Source: Gammaproteobacteria bacterium UBA2168
GTDB lineage: Bacteria; Pseudomonadota; Gammaproteobacteria; Pseudomonadales; Azotimanducaceae
Reading direction: 5' to 3'
NCBI GenBank assembly: GCA_002327525.1
Contig: DCWG01000156.1
Location: 1,245-39,632, forward strand
Length of the DNA stretch: 38,388 nt
In this document: in pieces, positions 25,417 through 32,680 of the stretch
Layout of the letters: each line of letters begins with the position of its first letter
How positions within the stretch are numbered: the first letter of the stretch is position 1
Notes under the pieces: generated by a model
The model's input: only the letters and a program-made list of their open reading frames with translations
Databases searched by the model: none
What the model was told of the DNA's origin: nothing
Made by a program: the position numbers and the translations under genes

Positions 25417-25871
25417 TCAGGTTCCGATCACCGTGACCCCGTCTGTCCCCACCGCGTGCAGGATCTTCTCCGAAGTGTTGCCGAATACCGCGCCCCGGAT
25501 ACCCTCGCGGGCATGCGTACCGAGACACACTATGTCGGTACGCGTGATCTCCGCGACGCCTGTAATTGCGTGGGTAACGTGGCCTTCCTCTGAATGCAGC
25601 ATCGCATAAGACACTCCCGCCTCGTCGGCCAGCGCATTGACCCGGCTGACGATATCGGCCTCGACGCTGTCCTTGAGCGCCTCATAGCCGCTCACCAGCC
25701 CCATCTCACCGGCCCAGGGTTCGAACAGCGGATAGGCGCACACGACGTGCAACTCCTCGCCGCGCGCATGATGAGATCCGCTTCCACTGCGTCCGCCGCA
25801 TGCAGGATGCCTTCCCATGCACGGGGGTTCCAGATCGCCGCCATCTCGAGGCGCAGATTCCGCCGCCTGAA
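25417..25871 (-). pseudogene. Tandem universal stress protein (UspE-like), internally deleted
   Basis: The 3' half reads G-E-E-L-H-V-V-C-A-Y-P-L-F-E-P-W and, at the end, I-V-C-L-G-T-H-A-R-E-G-I-R-G-A-V-F-G-N-T-S-E-K-I-L, the ATP-binding Gly/Ser loop of a Usp domain. Upstream of about 25762 a different frame gives N-L-R-L-E-M-A-A-I-W-N-P-R-A-W-E-G-I-L and A-D-L-I-M-R, which looks like part of a preceding Usp domain. The two pieces are joined in a wrong frame with the first domain's end and the second domain's start missing. UspE-type proteins are about 300 aa; about half remains. Confidence 0.72.
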
Positions 25872-25987
25872 ATATGTATGTCTTCAGTTCCTGCCGATAC
25901 GAAGATCAGTGACATCTTCGTAAACCACTTGAACCACGTGGACGGACGAGTTTCCCGCTCCCGGGTTAGCCGCTTCGGATACTACCT

Positions 25988-26674
25988 ATGGTTACCGGCG
26001 TGGTTGCCGGCAAAGTGTTAAACCTTCAGCATGACGCGATGCTACACCTTTCCCTCATTGCGCTCGTACTCGTCCTGCCCACATTTTTCGGTGACGCCGT
26101 TGCCGGTGGATGGCTGTGGGATACCGGCAATGGCCTCGGCTTCGCGGCCATTGCGATACTGCTGGGCCTGGGCCTCGATCACGGCCGTGGACGGGCATAC
26201 GATCGCCACCGGGCCTTCGGCTGGGCAGCATTCTCCCTCGCCTCGATGCACACGGTATATTTTCTGATCGCGGATCCCCTGGTAATTGAGTACCTCAAGC
26301 TGAGTGCGCCTGTTCCCATGCTGGCGGGACTGACCGCTTTGGCCGCGCTGCTCGGCGTGGTGTTGACCTCGGGCCACGGTGTGCGCCGTGCTTTGTATCC
26401 GAGCGGCGCATTTCGCAAGGAGCACTGGTGGTTGTCGGCCATCGTGGCCGCCACCGCCGGCTGGCACGTGGTGGGATCCGGGTTTTACTACGACACCTGG
26501 TTGGGGGCGGGCACCTTCATCGCCTTGCTGATCGTCCTGACGATATGGCCGCGCACGGCATCGGAGCCCATCGAGGCTTCCAGCGCTACGCGCACCGCGC
26601 TGAAGCACTCAGCAGGCACCACGCTTCTGATCCTGGTGCTGTTCGTCGTGCCACGCAATCTGGGCGTTGCATGA
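25988..26674 (+). CDS. Multi-helix membrane protein, ferric-reductase-like/cytochrome b-like
   Basis: 228 aa with about six hydrophobic helices. His residues sit in helix-like positions: R-H-R-A-F-G-W-A-A-F-S-L-A-S-M-H-T-V-Y-F (two His 15 apart), K-E-H-W-W-L and G-W-H-V-V-G-S-G-F. This arrangement resembles b-heme ligation in ferric-reductase-like transmembrane proteins. I infer heme binding and electron transfer. The stop overlaps the start of the tetraheme cytochrome (ATGA), so the two are almost certainly partners. The N-terminal start is uncertain: ATG 26039 is also possible. It may be a quinol oxidase module passing electrons to the cytochrome. Confidence 0.7.
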   Translation: MVTGVVAGKVLNLQHDAMLHLSLIALVLVLPTFFGDAVAGGWLWDTGNGLGFAAIAILLGLGLDHGRGRAYDRHRAFGWAAFSLASMHTVYFLIADPLVIEYLKLSAPVPMLAGLTALAALLGVVLTSGHGVRRALYPSGAFRKEHWWLSAIVAATAGWHVVGSGFYYDTWLGAGTFIALLIVLTIWPRTASEPIEASSATRTALKHSAGTTLLILVLFVVPRNLGVA

Positions 26675-27030
26675 TCTATATGCCTCGGGTGTGGTTGGTG
26701 GCCGTGATCGCCGCGCTGCTGGCGCTCTTCGCCACGATCGCATATCTGCAGGATGCGCACCGCTCGGCTGCTCCGGTGCTGCCGGTCACCTTCGCGCACC
26801 TCGATCACCAACAGCAGCAGTGCATCGACTGTCACCACAATTTCGTGGATCGCACTGGTATCGGCTTGTGCATTGATTGTCATAAACGAGACAAAACCGT
26901 ATCGCATCTCATGGAAGCCCAGTTTCACGAGCTGTGCCAGAGTTGCCACATAGAGAATTATTCACAAGGTAAGGACCACGGCCCAACACGGGCTTGCGAG
27001 AATTGCCACACGAGCGACCCTTACCCGTGA
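26671..27030 (+). CDS. Membrane-anchored tetraheme c-type cytochrome (class III/c3-like)
   Basis: 119 aa. An N-terminal helix (residues 5-22, RVWLVAVIAALLALFATIA) acts as an anchor or uncleaved signal. Four heme c motifs follow: C-I-D-C-H-H, C-I-D-C-H-K, C-Q-S-C-H-I and C-E-N-C-H-T. Extra His residues (F-A-H-L-D-H before the first motif, V-S-H, Q-F-H and K-D-H) suit bis-His ligation. F-x-H-x-x-H before the first CxxCH is the class III cytochrome pattern. It would sit in the periplasm and receive electrons from the membrane protein encoded immediately upstream. The terminal reductase is not in the window. Confidence 0.9.
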   Translation: MIYMPRVWLVAVIAALLALFATIAYLQDAHRSAAPVLPVTFAHLDHQQQQCIDCHHNFVDRTGIGLCIDCHKRDKTVSHLMEAQFHELCQSCHIENYSQGKDHGPTRACENCHTSDPYP

Positions 27031-27160
27031 GCCGGTTTGAGAACGACAATAAGGCCGCGTCAATATGGGCCGGGTTCGCGTTTGAGGGCGATGCCTGACG
27101 CACGCGTGAGCGCACACGAGCATGGGCCTCACGGTATCAAACACCCATACGTTAGATCTT

Positions 27161-27166
27161 TATAAT
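27161..27166 (+). promoter_or_regulatory. Possible -10 box for the alcohol dehydrogenase gene
   Basis: TATAAT at 27161-27166 lies 42 nt before the start at 27209, in an otherwise non-coding gap. No good -35 box is visible, so the call rests on the perfect hexamer and its position. Confidence 0.4.
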
Positions 27167-27208
27167 GTGAAGATATCCGCCCTGGTACGGGAGCGTTATG
27201 CTTCGCAC

Positions 27209-28198
27209 ATGAAAGCCATGCAACTCGTTCAACCCGGGGGGGCGTTTCACCTCGTCGAAACCCCCAGACCGAAACCGCGCGACGGTGAAGTGCTGGTTAA
27301 GGTGCGTGTATGCGGCGTATGCCGCACCGATCTGCACGTCGTCGACGGCGATCTCACCGATGGTGCGTATCCGATCGTACCGGGGCACCAGATCGTCGGT
27401 GAAGTTGTGCAGGCGAACGGGGTGGATCTCACCCCCGGTTCCCGGGTCGGCATTCCATGGCTCGGCTACACCTGCGGACACTGCGCATTCTGCACCGCCG
27501 GTACCGAGAACCTGTGCGAAGCAGCCGAGTTTACCGGCTACCATCGGCCAGGCGGATTCGCCGAGTACACGAAGGCGGATGCACGTTTCTGTTTTCCCCT
27601 CCCCGAGACTTACGACGATCTACAGGTGGCCCCGCTCCTGTGCGCCGGGTTGATCGGCTTCCGGGCCCTTGAGATGACGGGCGAAGCCGTACGGATCGGC
27701 TTCTACGGATTCGGAAACGCCGCACACATACTGACCCAGATCGCCGTTTGGCAAGGCAAGGCGGTGCACGCCTTCACCCGCGATGGCGATATCGTGAGCC
27801 AGGACTTCGCTCGTGGTCTCGGTGCCATATGGGCCGGGGGTGCGAGTGACGCTCCACCACAGGCGCTCGATGCAGCCATCATCTTCGCCCCTGTCGGCGC
27901 GCTGGTTCCGGCCGCACTGAAACAGATACGCAAAGGAGGGGTGGTGGTATGCGCCGGCATCCACATGAGCGATATACCCTCGTTTCCCTATGCGGATCTC
28001 TGGGGGGAGCGCACCATCCGCTCGGTGGCCAATCTCACAAGACAGGACGGGCGGCGGCTGCTGGAGCTCGCACCGCTTGCCGGTGTGCGTACCGAAATCT
28101 CCGTCTACGATCTTCCCGATACCGCGAAGGCCCTGGACGATCTGCGCGACGGACGTATCGAGGGAGGTGCTGTGATTCGGGTGGCCGGGTACGCCTGA
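27209..28198 (+). CDS. Zinc-dependent alcohol dehydrogenase (MDR superfamily)
   Basis: 329 aa from ATG 27209 (M-K-A-M-Q-L-V-Q-P-G-G), the natural N-terminus; the open frame reaches back to 27122 but includes leader. V-C-G-V-C-R-T-D-L-H-V (catalytic zinc Cys), G-H-Q-I-V-G-E-V-V (His and Glu), and the structural zinc cysteines T-C-G-H-C-A-F-C-T-A-G-T-E-N-L-C are all there. G-F-Y-G-F-G-N-A-A is the NAD(P) loop. It is a bacterial single-subunit-type alcohol dehydrogenase with V-P-A-A-L-K-Q-I-R-K-G-G-V-V-V. A periplasmic quinoprotein dehydrogenase lies just downstream, but the two are separated by 171 nt. Confidence 0.9.
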   Translation: MKAMQLVQPGGAFHLVETPRPKPRDGEVLVKVRVCGVCRTDLHVVDGDLTDGAYPIVPGHQIVGEVVQANGVDLTPGSRVGIPWLGYTCGHCAFCTAGTENLCEAAEFTGYHRPGGFAEYTKADARFCFPLPETYDDLQVAPLLCAGLIGFRALEMTGEAVRIGFYGFGNAAHILTQIAVWQGKAVHAFTRDGDIVSQDFARGLGAIWAGGASDAPPQALDAAIIFAPVGALVPAALKQIRKGGVVVCAGIHMSDIPSFPYADLWGERTIRSVANLTRQDGRRLLELAPLAGVRTEISVYDLPDTAKALDDLRDGRIEGGAVIRVAGYA

Positions 28199-28268
28199 GG
28201 GTAAATACGGATACCTCCCGCTCTCGCCTTGCCAAATCATCATTGGTTCACTCATCGACGGTCTGGCC

Positions 28269-28373
28269 ATGGAATTCACAATCTCCGACGAAGCCAGAAT
28301 GGTCGAAGAGCAGGTCGTCGCGCTCATCGCACTCACTTACCTTCTACAGACACGCAAGGCCAATTTCGTATGA
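28269..28373 (+). pseudogene. Acyl-CoA dehydrogenase N-terminal remnant
   Basis: 34 codons from ATG 28269 read M-E-F-T-I-S-D-E-A-R-M-V-E-E-Q-V-V, a good match to the first helix of acyl-CoA dehydrogenases, and then degrade into unrelated residues. The stop TGA overlaps the start of the quinoprotein gene (ATGA). If it is still translated, this stub would act as a leader peptide coupling translation of the next gene. The call depends on a short match. Confidence 0.4.
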
Positions 28374-30253
28374 GAGCATTCGCACTCGCGGCGCTGGCTT
28401 GTATCCTGAATGGCTGTGGCACCGAGCCGCCACCGGATGCAGCGGATGCCGTAACGCCCACCGTCTCTGCCATGCCGACTGACGCTAGCGGTGCAGAACT
28501 TTACGCCAGTGCATGTGCCACCTGTCATGAGAACAGTGCCAGCACCAAGGCGCCGCCGCTTGAGTCAATGCACGAGATGAACGCAGCCCAGGTGCTGTTC
28601 GCGATGACTAACGGCAAGATGAAAACGCAGGCCCAGGCGTTCACCTATGAACAACACCTGCGTGTCGCAGAATTCATCGGCATCACCGGCGCGCCCTATG
28701 CCACACCCGAAAGCGCGCTATGCGCCTCGTCCGCCATTGATTTTTCACCGCGGATAAGCGACTGGGGATTCAATGCGCAGAGCACGCGCAGGGTCGGCAC
28801 GCAGATCAGTGGCATCACGGCACAAAACGTATCCAATCTGCAACCGGCCTGGGCATTCGGGCTCCCACTCACGGGTGATACCCGCGCACAGCCGGTGATA
28901 ACCGCCGATACTCTTTTCGTGGCCGCTGTCAGCGGACATCTGTTCGCTCTGAATCGCTTCTCCGGCTGCACGCGATGGCACACCGAATCCGTCGCGCCGC
29001 TGCGCTCGGCATTGACACTGGGCACTATTGCCGGACGCCATGTGCTCTTCTTCGGCGACGTCGAGTCGTACGTCAACGCGGTGGATGCAGACGACGGCAC
29101 GCTCATCTGGCGTGCGCAGGCAAGCACCGGTGCGCACTCGATTCTGACCGGAGCCGTGATTCAGCATGGTGCCATGCTCATCGTGCCCGTCTCGCTGTAC
29201 GAGGTAGCCCTTGCCCGCGATCCCGCCTACGAGTGCTGCAAGACACATGGCGCCGTCATGGCGTTGGACGCCGCCACGGGCTCAAACATATGGGAACGCC
29301 ACCTCACGGAACCGGCACAGCCGCAAGGGAAAACCCGAGAGGGCGTCACACGCTGGGGCCCGTCAGGCGTGCCGGTGTGGAGCACGCCCACCATCGATGC
29401 GAAACGCAACCTCGTCTACGTCGGCACCGGACAGAACGCCTCCGCGCCTGCTACTCGCTATAGCGATGCGGTGCTCGCCCTCGATTTGGCTACCGGCGAG
29501 GTGTCCTGGCACTTCCAGGCTCTGGTGGGCGATGCGTACAACGACGCCTGCAGCGCCTTCCCCAAAGGGCCCAACTGTCCGAGGCGGTCCGGTCCGGATT
29601 TCGACATCGGTGCATCGATCATCCTCGCCGAAGACTCGCACGGGCGCGAGATGCTTCTGGTCGGTCAGAAATCGGGGGATGTCTATGCATTGGATCCCGA
29701 CGAAGACGGCGCCATGCTATGGCAGGCACGCGTTGGTTCCGGTAGTGCACTGGGCGGGGTCCACTGGGGGCTGACAGTTCACGATGGCCGGGTGTTCGCA
29801 CCCGCCGCAGACCCCGAATTCCCGATTCCCGGCCACTTCCCGAAACCCGGGGTGTACGCGCTGGATATCGATGACGGTGATCTCCAGTGGGCTTACACAC
29901 CCGGGCGCGGTTGCGATACCGACGTCGGCACCTGGTTCTCCCGCACCGAGATGTACCCGGAGTGTTCCTTCTACTATGGTTTTTCGGCAGCCCCGAGCAT
30001 CTCCAACGACGTGCTGTTCACCCCCAGCCTCGATGGGCGTATTCATGCCCTTGCAACCCTCGACGGCGCATTGCTGTGGCAATTCGACACGGTGCGTGAG
30101 TTCGATGCCGTCAACGGCATCCAAACCCACGGCGGTGCCATCGACGTGGCAGGCGTTCAGCCGGTGGGCAACATGATCTACGTACAGTCGGGGTACAGCC
30201 TGTTCGGGCAGATGCCGGGTAACGCACTTCTGGCCTTCCGCCTTCCCGAGTAA
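28370..30253 (+). CDS. PQQ-dependent dehydrogenase lipoprotein with cytochrome c domain (polyvinyl-alcohol-dehydrogenase-like)
   Basis: 627 aa. The lipoprotein signal ends L-N-G-C16-G, so the protein should be lipid-anchored. A small cytochrome c domain follows (C49-A-T-C52-H53, with M-x-N-G-K-M downstream for the axial Met). From about residue 125 an eight-bladed quinoprotein propeller begins, with many W-docking repeats such as V-M-A-L-D-A-A-T-G-S-N-I-W. A vicinal disulfide pair C289-C290 (A-Y-E-C-C-K-T-H-G) and D-F-D-I-G-A-S-I-I-L are typical of PQQ alcohol dehydrogenases of the PVA dehydrogenase type. It would oxidise secondary alcohols or polymers in the periplasm and hand electrons to its own heme c. 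The start overlaps a remnant stop (ATGA). Confidence 0.86.
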   Translation: MRAFALAALACILNGCGTEPPPDAADAVTPTVSAMPTDASGAELYASACATCHENSASTKAPPLESMHEMNAAQVLFAMTNGKMKTQAQAFTYEQHLRVAEFIGITGAPYATPESALCASSAIDFSPRISDWGFNAQSTRRVGTQISGITAQNVSNLQPAWAFGLPLTGDTRAQPVITADTLFVAAVSGHLFALNRFSGCTRWHTESVAPLRSALTLGTIAGRHVLFFGDVESYVNAVDADDGTLIWRAQASTGAHSILTGAVIQHGAMLIVPVSLYEVALARDPAYECCKTHGAVMALDAATGSNIWERHLTEPAQPQGKTREGVTRWGPSGVPVWSTPTIDAKRNLVYVGTGQNASAPATRYSDAVLALDLATGEVSWHFQALVGDAYNDACSAFPKGPNCPRRSGPDFDIGASIILAEDSHGREMLLVGQKSGDVYALDPDEDGAMLWQARVGSGSALGGVHWGLTVHDGRVFAPAADPEFPIPGHFPKPGVYALDIDDGDLQWAYTPGRGCDTDVGTWFSRTEMYPECSFYYGFSAAPSISNDVLFTPSLDGRIHALATLDGALLWQFDTVREFDAVNGIQTHGGAIDVAGVQPVGNMIYVQSGYSLFGQMPGNALLAFRLPE

Positions 30254-30307
30254 CTCATCAGACACTGATTGCGGCCGTAGAGCATCGCTACCGCCGACAG
30301 AGGCCGG

Positions 30308-30748
30308 TCAGATGTCCAGCGGCGCGACCTGCGCAATGCGTTGAGGATCCTGTTTCCACACATTCGAGGTGTCGACGTAAAACTCGACGTTGTTGCCGTC
30401 AGGGTCATCGAAGTAGCGCGACTGCGTCACCTCATGGTCGATGGGAACCGTGGTTACACCGGCGTTCTTGAGGTGCTTGTTGGCCTCCACCAACTCCGAC
30501 AGGCTCTCCCCGATGCAAAACGCGACGTGATTCAAACCCGTCGCCTGATCGGAACTCTCTCCGTCTTCGCCGCTCACCTGTGCGATGGCAAGATCATGGT
30601 GATCTCCAAACGTGAAGGATGTCATCTTCATACCCTGCTCGTCGAAACGCGCGCATACTCCCGGGCCGAGAACTCCGCTGTAGAACCGTTCGGACCGTTT
30701 GAGATCGACCACGTTGAGCACCACGTCACCCAGCAATTTCACTTTCAT
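30308..30748 (-). CDS. VOC family dioxygenase/glyoxalase-like protein
   Basis: 146 aa, one VOC unit. K-L-L-G-D-V-V-L-N-V-V-D-L-K-R-S-E-R-F-Y is the first strand and helix. G-L-N-H-V-A-F-C-I and D-P-D-G-N-N-V-E-F-Y-V follow, giving a possible metal triad with H105 (approximately) and the Glu in V-E-F. This arrangement is common to extradiol dioxygenase-like and fosfomycin-resistance-like proteins, so the function is open. GGGGAG lies upstream of the start at 30748. The gene is convergent with the quinoprotein gene and divergent from the GST gene. Confidence 0.85.
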   Translation of the reverse strand: MKVKLLGDVVLNVVDLKRSERFYSGVLGPGVCARFDEQGMKMTSFTFGDHHDLAIAQVSGEDGESSDQATGLNHVAFCIGESLSELVEANKHLKNAGVTTVPIDHEVTQSRYFDDPDGNNVEFYVDTSNVWKQDPQRIAQVAPLDI

Positions 30749-30857
30749 CAGCCACTCCCCGTCATCATGATGTGACGAGCTTAAATATGAACCTGATGCC
30801 GATCGATGCCAGCCCCCACGAACACACAGAGCAAATCGTCGGCAATCGGCACGGCTA

Positions 30858-30866
30858 TGTTATAAA
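30858..30866 (+). promoter_or_regulatory. Extended -10 promoter of the GST gene
   Basis: TGTTATAAA (TG at 30858-30859, hexamer TATAAA at 30861-30866) is an extended -10 element, 42 nt before the GST start at 30909. The -35 region is poor, as often seen with extended -10 promoters. Confidence 0.45.
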
Positions 30867-30908
30867 GCTCGATTTTCAAACCATCAAAGGCAATCCAGGA
30901 GACACTCC

Positions 30909-31517
30909 ATGCTCAAACTGCACCACGCACCCAATAGCCGCTCCGGCCGCATCGTCTGGCTACTGAAGGAACTCGACATGCCGTTCGAACTGAACGCCAT
31001 GGCATTTCACCCGAAGGACCTGAAGTCTGATGATCACCGCGCCCGGCACCCGTTGGGGCGCGTACCCGTCCTCGAGGACGGCGATGTGATGATCTATGAA
31101 TCCGGCGCCATCATGGAGTACATCATGGCCCGTTACGGAGATGGCGGACTGAAGCCTGCAGTGGATTCACCCGATTTCCCCGCCTATCTGCAGTGGTTTC
31201 ACTACAGCGAGGGCATGGTGATGCCGCCGATCAACATCATCATGGTCAACACCGTCCTGCTGCCGCCCGATCGGCGTGACGAAAACGCGCTGAACCAGGC
31301 AAAGCGCCTTCTCGGCAAGGCGCTCGCTCCGATCAACGAAGCACTGGAGGGCAAGGAGTATCTCGCCGGTACGTTCAGCGCCGCCGACATCCAGCTCGGG
31401 CATGCCAGCATCATGAGCGGCCGCCTCGGCATGATCGGCGACGACATGCCAAATCTCGCCGCCTACGTGGAACGCCTGCAACAGCGTCCGGCCTGTCAGG
31501 AAGCCTTCGCCGCCTGA
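30909..31517 (+). CDS. Glutathione S-transferase family protein
   Basis: 202 aa. The thioredoxin-like N-terminal domain begins M-L-K-L-H-H-A-P-N-S-R-S-G-R-I-V-W-L-L-K-E-L, where the Ser/Arg after A-P-N-S is the likely thiol-activating site. G-R-V-P-V-L-E-D-G-D and Y-E-S-G-A-I-M-E-Y-I-M contain the cis-Pro and the glutathione gamma-glutamyl-binding E-S. The C-terminal helical domain (residues 85-202) has F-S-A-A-D-I-Q-L-G-H (N-capping Asp). Family members conjugate or reduce with glutathione. AGGAG precedes the ATG. Confidence 0.93.
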   Translation: MLKLHHAPNSRSGRIVWLLKELDMPFELNAMAFHPKDLKSDDHRARHPLGRVPVLEDGDVMIYESGAIMEYIMARYGDGGLKPAVDSPDFPAYLQWFHYSEGMVMPPINIIMVNTVLLPPDRRDENALNQAKRLLGKALAPINEALEGKEYLAGTFSAADIQLGHASIMSGRLGMIGDDMPNLAAYVERLQQRPACQEAFAA

Positions 31518-31565
31518 TCAATAGCACCGCATGATTACCGGCGGTAAACGAACCGGAGGCAGAGA

Positions 31566-31574
31566 TGCTATACT
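31566..31574 (+). promoter_or_regulatory. Extended -10 promoter before the small basic protein gene
   Basis: TGCTATACT (TG at 31566-31567, TATACT at 31569-31574) is an extended -10 match and would give a leader of about 130 nt before GTG 31713. An inverted pair CGGAGGCAG (31554-31562) and CTGCCTCCG (31629-31637) brackets it. The -35 is not convincing. Confidence 0.4.
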
Positions 31575-31712
31575 GCGTTCAGCTTTGAGCTGTGCGCAGC
31601 CCAGGGCCGCGTGTAGTTTAGAGACACCTGCCTCCGATCTTCTTCCTGAGTTCACGCTCTGTCAGTAGTCGGCCGCCGCTTTTCTCGGACGCGTGTCAAA
31701 CCAGGAGAAACC

Positions 31713-31898
31713 GTGAGCAAACAGAAAAACCGAATTCCCGCCCAATCGACGCACGAAATGCGCAAAACCCTCGCCGCCGATGTGAGAGCCTATCTCGATT
31801 CCGGCAAGGAGATCGAACAGGTTCCGAGCGGCGTCAGCGGCCAGGACCCGCTCGGCAGCCAGCGACACATAGTTCTCGGTAACAAAAAGAAAGCCTGA
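31713..31898 (+). CDS. Small basic protein of unknown function
   Basis: 61 aa from GTG 31713 with AGGAG 9 nt upstream. It is Lys/Arg-rich at both ends, with a middle part L-A-A-D-V-R-A-Y-L-D-S-G-K-E-I-E-Q-V-P-S-G-V-S-G, a short helix-strand pattern like the C-terminal part of SutA-type RNA-polymerase-binding proteins (G-G-K-V-Q-E-V). That comparison is from memory and weak. I offer no function. A good promoter-like element and long leader precede it. Confidence 0.6.
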   Translation: MSKQKNRIPAQSTHEMRKTLAADVRAYLDSGKEIEQVPSGVSGQDPLGSQRHIVLGNKKKA

Positions 31899-31949
31899 CC
31901 CCGCTTCAATCCGGTAGGAGCGCAGCATCGTATCAGCGCACGCCGCCCC

Positions 31950-32671
31950 TCACTCATAGGCTGCCTGCGCGCCGATGAGTACCGGACGGACCGCATTGCG
32001 CCAGATGTCGTAACCGGCATAGTTCATGTGCAGATCGTCCTCCACGAATATGTGAGGCAATAGTCTGTCGTCCCCACCAAGCATTGTCACCGCTGGTGAG
32101 GATGCCTCCGGACGCATCCACCACATATCACGCCACACCTGCCCCACGACGGCGGGATCCGGTGGCGCCGACATGACCGTTTTGAACAGCACACCTAATC
32201 GGAGTTTGCCATTGCCGGGATTCCGCCGATGAAATGGGCATCGTCAGAGTAACGCTCATCACTTCCGGCAATCGGCGGGATCGCTTTCAGTGCCGGGGCC
32301 GCCGCGCGCCCACGTGCAACATGTTGATTGCCCGCCAAGGAGATTCTGCGCATACCCACGTTGCCGTCGCACCACGGCTGAATCGCTAGCCAGTCTATGA
32401 TCTGCACACCGTCGGCGATCTCGACTTCAGCGTACTCATCGCTCAACACACCTTCCGAATCACCCGACCCGCGCACGTCAACCCGCGCAAAAGCAAAGCC
32501 CGCCTTCATGAGCACCCTGCCCCAGGTGCTGTCATGCGCCCGATAGCTGTCGCGCTAGCGATACGGGATGTACGCCAGCACCACCGGGGCTGGTCGCCGA
32601 TCGGGCAGCCACAGGCGCACCGAGACACGTACACCATCGGCCATGGAAATCCACATGTGTTCGATTTCCAT
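31950..32671 (-). pseudogene. CocE/NonD-type hydrolase remnant joined to an SGNH hydrolase end
   Basis: From ATG 32671 the frame reads M-W-I-S-M-A-D-G-V-R-V-S-V-R-L-W-L-P and L-A-Y-I-P-Y-R, then TAG (where the family has Lys/Arg), then R-D-S-Y-R-A-H-D. It continues R-V-D-V-R-G-S-G-D-S-E-G and D-W-L-A-I-Q-P-W-C-D-G-N-V-G-M. The nucleophile elbow (G-I-S-W-G-G expected) is degraded to R-R-I-S-L-A-G-N. After a shift, a second frame has L-F-K-T-V-M-S-A-P-P-D-P-A-V-V-G (also CocE). It ends I-F-V-E-D-D-L-H-M-N-Y-A-G-Y-D-I-W, which is the C-terminal block of SGNH/GDSL hydrolases. Two unrelated gene remnants are thus fused. It is not functional. Confidence 0.78.
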
Positions 32672-32680
32672 CGCCAGGTC

